From an uncultured Lachnospiraceae bacterium (GTDB lineage Bacteria; Bacillota_A; Clostridia; Lachnospirales; Lachnospiraceae): DNA of 19,699 nt. Where the stretch lies: positions 1-19,699 of the forward strand of contig USDU01000014.1 in assembly GCA_900553635.1 (NCBI GenBank), in the 5' to 3' direction. The notes under the pieces were generated by a model, which was given only the letters and a program-made list of their open reading frames with translations, was not told the DNA's origin and did not search any database. The position numbers and the translations under genes are program-made. How positions within the stretch are numbered: the first letter of the stretch is position 1; the number at the start of each line of letters is the position of its first letter. Of this stretch, positions 14,056 through 19,699 are shown piece after piece.

Positions 14056-14844
14056 TTATACCATTTCGATAACCTTCATCGGACACTTCTCCGCGCACTT
14101 ACCACAGCCTACACACTTGGTATAATCCACGTGGGCCAGATTGCCGTCCACGGTAATCGCTTCGTGCTCGCACTGCTTTGCACAGATACCGCAGCCCAGG
14201 CAGCCTGCGGTGCAGGCCTTCTTCACAGCCGGTCCACGGTCGCGGCTTGCGCAGCGCACCGCTATCTTCTTGTCCGCCGGTACCAGCTCAATGAGTCCCT
14301 TGGGACAGGCCTTGGCGCATTTACCGCAGCCGGCGCACTTGCTTTCGTCTACGATGGCTACGCCGTTTTCTACACGGAGCGCGCCGAACTTACAGGCTTC
14401 CACACAGGAGCCGAAGCCCAGACAACCGTAATCACATTTCCAGACTGAGATACCGGAAAGTACCGCTGCCCGGCAATCATGAATACCCACATAATTGCAC
14501 CGGACAGAGGTCTTATCACAGCTGCCTGCGCAGTGTACATAGGCCACCTTTTTCTCTGCGGCTTCCGCCTGCACGCCCATGATATCGCCGATTTTCTTTA
14601 CTGCTTCCGCATTGCACACCGGACAGGCATTGACCGGAGCCTTGCCCTCCACGATGGCTGCCGCTACCGCGTCGCAGCCTGCATAACCGCAGGCACCGCA
14701 GTTATTTCCCGGAAGACTTTCTCTTACAAGGCCAACGCGCTCGTCGGTCTCCACTGCGAACTTCTTGCTGACTGCCACCAGAGCTACGCCGATCAGAAGT
14801 CCGATTACGCCTACTACCAATGTCGCTATAATAACTTCCTGCAT
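14056..14844 (-). CDS. rnfB: Rnf complex iron-sulfur subunit B
   Basis: RnfB, 262 aa, membrane-anchored ferredoxin-like subunit that relays electrons from reduced ferredoxin in the Rnf ferredoxin:NAD+ oxidoreductase. The N-terminus is one TM helix (about 3-26). A 4Fe-4S domain follows (C49, C52, C57, C74 in NNCGACGYAGC ... NACPVC), then C105/C109/C116/C124, and ferredoxin-type cluster motifs at C137/141/147/151, C170/173/176/180, C215/218/221/225 and C244/247/250/254. This multi-cluster form is typical of clostridial RnfB. The start at 14844 has AAGGAGG just upstream; a longer in-frame reading runs into rnfA. It lies 10 bp after the rnfA stop. Confidence 0.97.
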   Translation of the reverse strand: MQEVIIATLVVGVIGLLIGVALVAVSKKFAVETDERVGLVRESLPGNNCGACGYAGCDAVAAAIVEGKAPVNACPVCNAEAVKKIGDIMGVQAEAAEKKVAYVHCAGSCDKTSVRCNYVGIHDCRAAVLSGISVWKCDYGCLGFGSCVEACKFGALRVENGVAIVDESKCAGCGKCAKACPKGLIELVPADKKIAVRCASRDRGPAVKKACTAGCLGCGICAKQCEHEAITVDGNLAHVDYTKCVGCGKCAEKCPMKVIEMV

Positions 14845-14854
14845 ATTCTCCTCC

Positions 14855-15436
14855 TTATGACAGCGCCAGACCGCCAAATCCCATGAACGCAATCGCCATC
14901 AGCGCCGCGCAAATCAGCACGATGGGCGCGCCCTTTAAGGGAGCCGGCAAAGCCTCCTCATCAATACGGCTTCGGATACCTGCCAAAAGAACAATGGCAA
15001 TGGTATAGCCGACTGCGGTACCGAATCCGGCCAGTACACTTTCCACAAAATTATACTCATTCTGTACGTTGGTCAGGGCCACGCCCAGAACCGCACAGTT
15101 GGTGGTAATCAGCGGCAGATAGATTCCCAGCGCCTTGTAAAGGGGCGGGGAGGTCTTCTTGGTAAACATCTCTACCATCTGTACCAGAGCCGCGATAACC
15201 AGAATAAAGACAATGGTTTTCAGATAATCCAGATTCAGCGGCGTCAGTACAAAGGTGTACAGAAGATTCGCCACTGCGGAAGCTACCGTGATGACAAAGA
15301 TAACCGCTGCGCCCAGACTGAAAGACGTCTTGATATATCTGGATACGCCCAGGAAGGAACAGATTCCCAGGAACTGGCTTAATACCACGTTATTCACCAG
15401 CGCCGTTGTAATGATAATCAGAAGTAACGATTTCAT
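14855..15436 (-). CDS. rnfA: Rnf complex membrane subunit A
   Basis: RnfA, 193 aa, an integral membrane subunit of the ion-pumping Rnf complex, homologous to RnfE and to NqrE. It has about six hydrophobic helices; the opening SLLLIIITTALVNNVVLSQF and LGICSFLGVSRYIKTS, with its membrane cysteine, are family signatures, and the second inverted half shows TTNCAVLGVAL. These paired cysteines hold an intramembrane iron-sulfur cluster in characterised homologues. Its ATG directly follows the rnfE stop codon (TAAATG) with AAAGGAGG in the rnfE end. Length matches the family. Confidence 0.97.
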   Translation of the reverse strand: MKSLLLIIITTALVNNVVLSQFLGICSFLGVSRYIKTSFSLGAAVIFVITVASAVANLLYTFVLTPLNLDYLKTIVFILVIAALVQMVEMFTKKTSPPLYKALGIYLPLITTNCAVLGVALTNVQNEYNFVESVLAGFGTAVGYTIAIVLLAGIRSRIDEEALPAPLKGAPIVLICAALMAIAFMGFGGLALS

Positions 15437-16114
15437 TTATTTCTGCGCCTCCTTTCCTTCTTCCTTCGCATGGGCACAGGTCGCGCAGCATCCGTCGCAG
15501 CCCTGCACCATGGCGTTTGCACGATTCTTGATCTTCAGGGAATTCATAATAATAACCAGAACCGCCAGTACCAGGAACGCGCCCGGAGCCTTGATGAAAA
15601 TAGCAATAGGCTTATAAGCGGACGGCATCACCTGCATGCCGAATACGGTACCTGCACCCAGAAGCTCACGGATAAGTCCGATGACAGAAAGGGAAATTGT
15701 AAATCCGAGACCCATGCCAAGTCCGTCCATGGCGGACAGAAGAGGCGGATTTTTGGAGGCATAAGCCTCCGCACGGCCCAGAATGATACAGTTTACTACG
15801 ATCAGGGGAATGTAGATTCCCAGCGCGTCATAGATGTCAGGCACATAAGCCTCCATCAGAAGCTCCACTACGGTAACCAGTGAAGCTACGATGACGATAT
15901 AAGCCGGCAGACGTACCGCATCCGGTATCACCTTCCGAAGCGCGGAGATGACCAGATTGGACATCACCAGTACCACCAGCGTGGATACGCCCATTCCGAA
16001 TCCGTTCATACAGGAGGTGGTAACCGCCAGTGTGGGGCACATGCCGAGCATCAGAACCAGAGTGGGATTTTCTTTTATTACACCATTATAGATGCGTTCT
16101 GTACAAGGTTTCAT
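15437..16114 (-). CDS. rnfE: Rnf complex membrane subunit E
   Basis: RnfE, 225 aa, integral membrane subunit with about six helices, paired with RnfA. Signatures include NPTLVLMLGMCPTLAVTTS and IPLIVVNCIILGRAEAYASKN, with the conserved membrane cysteines C26 and that in VNC. The C-terminal tail is cysteine-rich and hydrophilic (QGCDGCCATCAHAKEE), an extension I associate with clostridial RnfE; it could bind a metal or cluster. It begins 3 bp after the rnfD-rnfG stop, with GGGAGG upstream of the ATG, and ends directly at the rnfA ATG. Confidence 0.96.
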   Translation of the reverse strand: MKPCTERIYNGVIKENPTLVLMLGMCPTLAVTTSCMNGFGMGVSTLVVLVMSNLVISALRKVIPDAVRLPAYIVIVASLVTVVELLMEAYVPDIYDALGIYIPLIVVNCIILGRAEAYASKNPPLLSAMDGLGMGLGFTISLSVIGLIRELLGAGTVFGMQVMPSAYKPIAIFIKAPGAFLVLAVLVIIMNSLKIKNRANAMVQGCDGCCATCAHAKEEGKEAQK

Positions 16115-16117
16115 CGC

Positions 16118-17665
16118 TTAATTTCCTCCCTGTATATCATTTTCAAAGAAGTCTACCGCAGCATTCACCGCATTGACTACGGCACTGGAGGAAATGGTTG
16201 CGCCGGATACGCCGTTGATCTCGCCGGGCGCGCTTGCTCCGCCGGACTTGAACAGCGTGAATTTATCCGTCTTCACACCGTCAAACTGGCTCTTGAAAGC
16301 ATCCTCTCCTACCAGAGATCCCAGACCTGCGGTCTCATTCAGAACCGTGAAGGAAATACCGGTTACGGTTCCGTCTGAAGCGATGCCTACAGACATCGTA
16401 ATATTGCCGTCCATACCGTCGCCGCTGGCAGCGCTGATGACATAGCCTGCCACATTGCCGGAAGCGTCTTTTCCTACGATTACTTCATTGATATAAGCCT
16501 TACCGAAATCAGTTCCGTATACTTCACCGTTCAGAGCATCCACCTTAGCAGTAATTGCATCGTCATAAGCGAACTCTACTGCGTCCGGGCAGACCTCCTG
16601 ATAAGAAGCTGCCTTTTCCGCCAGCTTTTGCTCGGCGATCCTGCCCTCGGTCAGCTTGTATACACCGCTTAAAGCCACGCCCGCAATCAGGGTAATGACG
16701 CAGAGCGCAATGGCTGCGGCCGGAATCTTCTTTCCGCCCTCTTTCTTCTTCCGGTAACCGAATGGCGTCGGAATGGAAATCTCGTCAATGAGCGGAACAA
16801 ACATATTGCAGATGATGATGGCATAGCTTACAGAATCCGCGGAACTTCCGAATACACGGAATAACGCCGCCAGAATACCGAGCACCACGCCGTAGAGCAG
16901 CTGTCCGCCGGACCCCAGAGGGCAGGTAACCGGGTCGGTCGCCATGAAGAAGGCTCCCATCACAATACCGCCGCCAGCCAGCTGCATAAGCAGGTACTGC
17001 ACATCAAAGCCGTGACCGCCGAACAGAGCAATAAATGCGGTAAAGGATACCAGCACAGACACCGGAATCTCCCAGGTAATGCCGCCTACGATCAGCAGAT
17101 AAATTCCGCCAAGCAGGAGTCCTGCTGTGGAACAGCCGATAACGCCGTTATTAGCTCCCAGGAAGGTCTGTACCAGGCTCACCGCATTGCCTGACACCAG
17201 ATCTGCCAGCGGTGTGGCGCTGCTGACGCCGTCTACCGTATAGGTGGACATGACGCCTGCAAAGGAAATCAGCAGAAAGCAACGTCCAGACAGGGCCGGG
17301 TTCATAAAATTATGGCCCAGACCGCCGAAGCAGCATTTGGTAAACAGAATCGCAAATACGCTTCCGAGAACCGGTATGTAAAGGGGAACGCCGTTCGGAA
17401 GGCAGAGCGCCAGGAGAAGTCCTGTGACAATGGCACTGCAGTCCGTGATCGTATTCTCTCTTCCGGTTGCCTTATCAAATAAAAACTCCGTCAGAACCGC
17501 CGCAGCAATAGACGTAAGAATCGTCACAAGCGCGGAAATTCCAAAATGGTATACGCCCATGACCGTCGCCGGAAGAAGGGCCAGAATCACGTCGCACATG
17601 ACATGTCTGGTCGTAAGCTTACTCCGCACATGGGGGCTGGAGGATACATTCATCAGTTTACTCAT
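16118..17665 (-). CDS. rnfD: RnfD-RnfG fusion, flavin-binding Rnf subunit
   Basis: 515 aa, where RnfD and RnfG are normally separate proteins of about 310-350 and 200 aa. Residues 1-about 305 are RnfD: multiple TM helices, GLGHNFMNPALSGRCF, MATDPVTCPLGSGGQ and the terminal IPTPFGYR. A short basic linker (about 305-314, KKKEGGKK) leads into RnfG: TM about 315-337, then an extracytoplasmic FMN-binding domain with TAGLGSLVG and GVSGATISSSAVVNAV near the end. Predicted covalent-FMN threonines are T151 (DGVSSAT) and T490 (INGVSGAT), both slightly off the consensus Dxx(S/T)GAT. No start codon is visible at the RnfG junction. The ATG overlaps the rnfC end by 4 bp; rnfE follows by 3 bp. A frameshift joining two genes in assembly is the main alternative. 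Confidence 0.93.
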   Translation of the reverse strand: MSKLMNVSSSPHVRSKLTTRHVMCDVILALLPATVMGVYHFGISALVTILTSIAAAVLTEFLFDKATGRENTITDCSAIVTGLLLALCLPNGVPLYIPVLGSVFAILFTKCCFGGLGHNFMNPALSGRCFLLISFAGVMSTYTVDGVSSATPLADLVSGNAVSLVQTFLGANNGVIGCSTAGLLLGGIYLLIVGGITWEIPVSVLVSFTAFIALFGGHGFDVQYLLMQLAGGGIVMGAFFMATDPVTCPLGSGGQLLYGVVLGILAALFRVFGSSADSVSYAIIICNMFVPLIDEISIPTPFGYRKKKEGGKKIPAAAIALCVITLIAGVALSGVYKLTEGRIAEQKLAEKAASYQEVCPDAVEFAYDDAITAKVDALNGEVYGTDFGKAYINEVIVGKDASGNVAGYVISAASGDGMDGNITMSVGIASDGTVTGISFTVLNETAGLGSLVGEDAFKSQFDGVKTDKFTLFKSGGASAPGEINGVSGATISSSAVVNAVNAAVDFFENDIQGGN

Positions 17666-19026
17666 TTCTTTGCACCTCCCTGCTGCGCCTGCGCGGCTCT
17701 CTTCTTCGCCATAATCTCAGCCTTGGTCTGCTTGAAGGTCTGCATCAGGGGCCGCTTGGCCGGACAGACATAGGTACAGGAACCACAGGCGATACACTCC
17801 AGGCCATACAGCTTCTTCTCGTAGCGGACAAAGCGTCTTCTCTTGGCCGCGTCCATCATCTCCTGGGGAGACAGGCCCAAGGGACAGACTCTCATACAGC
17901 GGCCACAGCGCAGACACGCCGTCTCCTGCTGCTCTGCCAGCGCCACCGGATCCTCACCCAGCACGGTCAGCGCGTTATTGTTCTTGCAAATCGGCACATT
18001 CAAATCAGCCAGCGCAATACCCATCATCGGACCGCCGCTTAAAAGCTTCTGCGCTTCCTTTCCATCCCGGATGCCGCCTGCGGCCTCCAGGACCTCTGCC
18101 ATGTTGGTTCCGATTTTCACAATCAGGTTACAGGGCTCCTTGACCGCATCGCCGGATACGGTAAAGCCACGCTCCATCAATGGTGTAGACTTGCATACAG
18201 CCTGATAAATGGCGTACATGGTCGCCACATTGTCTACCACGCAGCCCGCGTCCGCCGGGAGCATGCCAAGCTTCAGATCAATACCTGCGATGACCTGGAT
18301 AATAGAACGTTCGCCGCCCTGGGGGTACTTGCATTTCGCCGCGTGAACCTTTAGCTTCTCATCGCCTGCGCAGGCCTTTTCCATGGCTGCGATGGCTTCC
18401 GGTTTATTATCCTCTATCAGGAAGACACCCTCTGCCGCCGGGAACAGCTTCAGAAGAATCCGCATACCTTCTGCCAGCTCCATGCTCCTTGTGCGCATGA
18501 GCTGATCATCGCAGGTAATATAAGGCTCACACTCCGCGCCATTCGCAATGACATAACGAATCTCATCCGCGTTCTTCGGGGCGAGCTTCACATGAACCGG
18601 GAATCCGGCTCCTCCCATTCCCACGATACCTGCTTTCTGTATACTTCCGAGAATTTCTTCTTTGCCAAGTGTCTTGTAATCGCGCTCAGCGCCGATGCCT
18701 TCTGCCAATGTGTACTGTCCGTCATTCTCGATCACTACGGACATTACCTTCGCACCGGATGCTGTTCTTCTGTTCTCAACAGCCTTTACCGTTCCGGAAC
18801 AGGAGCTGACGATGTTCGCCGATACGAAGCCGTCCGCTTCGCCGAGCAGCTGGCCTGCCAGCACCATGTCGCCCTTCTTTACCACAGGCTTCGCCGGTTT
18901 TCCGATATGCTGACTCATAGGAAATACCAGTTCGCCCTGGGGAAGATAGGTACGGTAAGACGCGTCCTTGGCGTAGCGCTTTCCGTCGTCCGGATGCACG
19001 CCGCCCTTAAATGTCTTCTTGAACAT
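17662..19026 (-). CDS. rnfC: Rnf complex NADH-binding subunit C
   Basis: RnfC, 454 aa, the soluble subunit where NAD+/NADH is bound, with FMN. It opens with the RnfC barrel-type domain (FKGGVHPDDGKRYAKD), then GMGGAGFPVHVK (136-147), the nucleotide/FMN loop shared with NuoF, NGAECEPYITCDDQLMR, and two 4Fe-4S motifs: C371/374/377/381 and C411/414/417/421. The C-terminus is basic and Ala/Gln-rich. I take the ATG at 19026 (AAGGAAGG upstream); in-frame codons further up to 19122 lie in the AT-rich leader. It is the first gene of the rnf operon and overlaps the next by ATGA. Confidence 0.96.
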   Translation of the reverse strand: MFKKTFKGGVHPDDGKRYAKDASYRTYLPQGELVFPMSQHIGKPAKPVVKKGDMVLAGQLLGEADGFVSANIVSSCSGTVKAVENRRTASGAKVMSVVIENDGQYTLAEGIGAERDYKTLGKEEILGSIQKAGIVGMGGAGFPVHVKLAPKNADEIRYVIANGAECEPYITCDDQLMRTRSMELAEGMRILLKLFPAAEGVFLIEDNKPEAIAAMEKACAGDEKLKVHAAKCKYPQGGERSIIQVIAGIDLKLGMLPADAGCVVDNVATMYAIYQAVCKSTPLMERGFTVSGDAVKEPCNLIVKIGTNMAEVLEAAGGIRDGKEAQKLLSGGPMMGIALADLNVPICKNNNALTVLGEDPVALAEQQETACLRCGRCMRVCPLGLSPQEMMDAAKRRRFVRYEKKLYGLECIACGSCTYVCPAKRPLMQTFKQTKAEIMAKKRAAQAQQGGAKK

Positions 19027-19260
19027 ATGCTTTTTCCTTCCTTCATGCTTTTGTAGCATTTGTCTCGTATTTACTTTATCACACTTGGATTTGATATACA
19101 ACTTTAGATAAAAAATAGACAATCTCCGAACAATTTCGAAAATTTTTTGACAATATTGTTAAATTTGTGTCGATAGACTTGTATTTGCGATCACTTTATT
19201 CTATCGCAGAATTGAACTGTATTCCAGTATTTTTTTCAATACAATCCGGATTTTTCAGAC
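19027..19260 (-). promoter_or_regulatory. rnfC upstream region with tentative promoter and inverted repeats
   Basis: AT-rich non-coding DNA. Best promoter candidate on the minus strand: TTGTAT (19101-19096), 17-base spacer, TAAAGT (19078-19073), giving a leader of about 40 nt; hexamers are mediocre and other combinations exist. An 18-bp near-palindrome, TTTGACAATATTGTTAAA (19146-19163, one mismatched pair), lies about 50 bp upstream of the -35, and TGCGAT/ATCGCA (19186-19191 / 19203-19208) form another inverted repeat. A redox or other regulator site is possible; the arm order does not fit Rex. Confidence 0.4.
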
Positions 19261-19312
19261 AAAAAACAGGATTTTCGTCCTCCGCGCACTCCAGATTTCG
19301 GAAATCCTGTTT
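19261..19312 (-). terminator. Intrinsic terminator after the ABC transporter gene
   Basis: AAACAGGATTT (19264-19274) pairs perfectly with AAATCCTGTTT (19302-19312). Read on the minus strand the stem is followed by a T-run (the A-run at 19261-19266). The loop is 27 nt and contains half of a competing small hairpin, GATTTC-G-GAAATC. Confidence 0.8.
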
Positions 19313-19347
19313 GTATACAATTTATCTTTCTTCCAGTTTATTACAGC

Positions 19348-19699
19348 TCATTCCAGCTCAAATTGACCGGTATATAGCTGATAATAGCGCCCTTTCTCCG
19401 CAAGCAGCGCCCCGTGATCGCCCCGCTCGATAATCTCGCCCTTTTCCAGCACCATGATGGCCTTGGAATTGCGGACCGTGGAGAGCCGATGGGCGATGAC
19501 AAATACGGTCCGGCCCTCCATGATGGCGTCCATGCCCTTCTCGATGAGCCGCTCCGTCCGCGTGTCGATGGAGCTGGTGGCCTCGTCCAGAATCAGCACC
19601 GGAGGCTTCGCGATAGCAGCCCGGGCAATGGCGATAAGCTGCCGCTGACCCTGGGACAGATTGCTGCCGTCGCTGTAGAGCATAGTGTCGTAGCCGTCC
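19348..19699 (-). CDS. ABC exporter ATP-binding domain, 5' part outside window
   Basis: C-terminal about 117 codons of an ABC transporter nucleotide-binding domain; the frame is open to the right edge, so the gene starts outside. The signature NLSQGQRQLIAIARA, the Walker B PVLILDEATSSID with D-loop, and the H-loop FVIAHRLSTV are all present, followed by the usual tail (GEIIERGDHGALLAEKGRYYQLY). This C-terminal form, ending soon after the switch histidine, is typical of half-exporters in which a membrane domain is fused in front (MsbA/LmrA-like), often encoded in pairs. Substrate cannot be inferred. It ends 35 bp before a strong terminator and is separate from the rnf operon. Confidence 0.92.
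   Translation of the reverse strand, partial: DGYDTMLYSDGSNLSQGQRQLIAIARAAIAKPPVLILDEATSSIDTRTERLIEKGMDAIMEGRTVFVIAHRLSTVRNSKAIMVLEKGEIIERGDHGALLAEKGRYYQLYTGQFELE

Noticed and set aside
19146..19163. Rex operator upstream of rnfC
   Set aside because: The inverted repeat has the arms in the opposite order to the Rex consensus.

Overview
The window looks like chromosome of a Gram-positive anaerobe of the class Clostridia, most likely Lachnospiraceae. This is inferred from an Rnf complex with a clostridial-type multi-cluster RnfB, an argC-argJ-argB-argD arginine operon using the cyclic (ArgJ) route, strong AGGAGG-type ribosome sites, ATG/GTG starts and moderate GC. No rRNA, tRNA, CRISPR array, transposase or phage gene was seen.

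Layout. (1) About 1-2600, minus strand: comEA-like lipoprotein gene, then an OmpR-family response regulator and its sensor kinase, which runs off the left edge. A good sigma-70 promoter lies before comEA. (2) About 2640-9460, minus strand: an arginine-biosynthesis operon argC - GNAT acetyltransferase - argJ - argB - argD, followed after only 12 bp by a solute-binding protein gene and then a small YdcZ/DMT-type membrane protein. The 133-bp gap between argC and the GNAT gene is filled by an unusual structured, repeat-like element. (3) About 9460-9757: a divergent control region with promoters for argC (minus) and argG (plus) and several matches to the ARG box of ArgR/AhrC, including two boxes spaced 3 bp apart. 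(4) 9758-11072: argG on the plus strand, ending at a strong terminator. (5) 11079-11825: an unrecognised one-TM protein gene with its own promoter, preceded by an array of 11-bp AT-rich tandem repeats. (6) 11826-19026, minus strand: rnfC - rnfD::rnfG fusion - rnfE - rnfA - rnfB - apbE - NusG-domain-II protein - Gx-transporter/Hpre_diP_synt_I protein. (7) 19348-19699: the C-terminal end of an ABC exporter cut by the right edge, followed by its terminator.

How the genes work together. The arg genes convert glutamate to N-acetylornithine and recycle the acetyl group (ArgJ); ArgG serves the citrulline-to-argininosuccinate step. argF and argH are not in the window. The Rnf complex couples ferredoxin:NAD+ oxidoreduction to ion transport. 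ApbE is the expected enzyme for attaching FMN to threonines in the D and G parts. The last two genes belong to the families that, as I recall, include EetA and EetB of Gram-positive extracellular electron transfer, so the operon may couple Rnf to a further extracytosolic flavin pathway. The points most worth checking are the RnfD-RnfG fusion with non-standard flavinylation motifs, the apbE-EetA/EetB-like tail, the argC-GNAT intergenic element, and the GNAT gene as a candidate N-acetylglutamate synthase.
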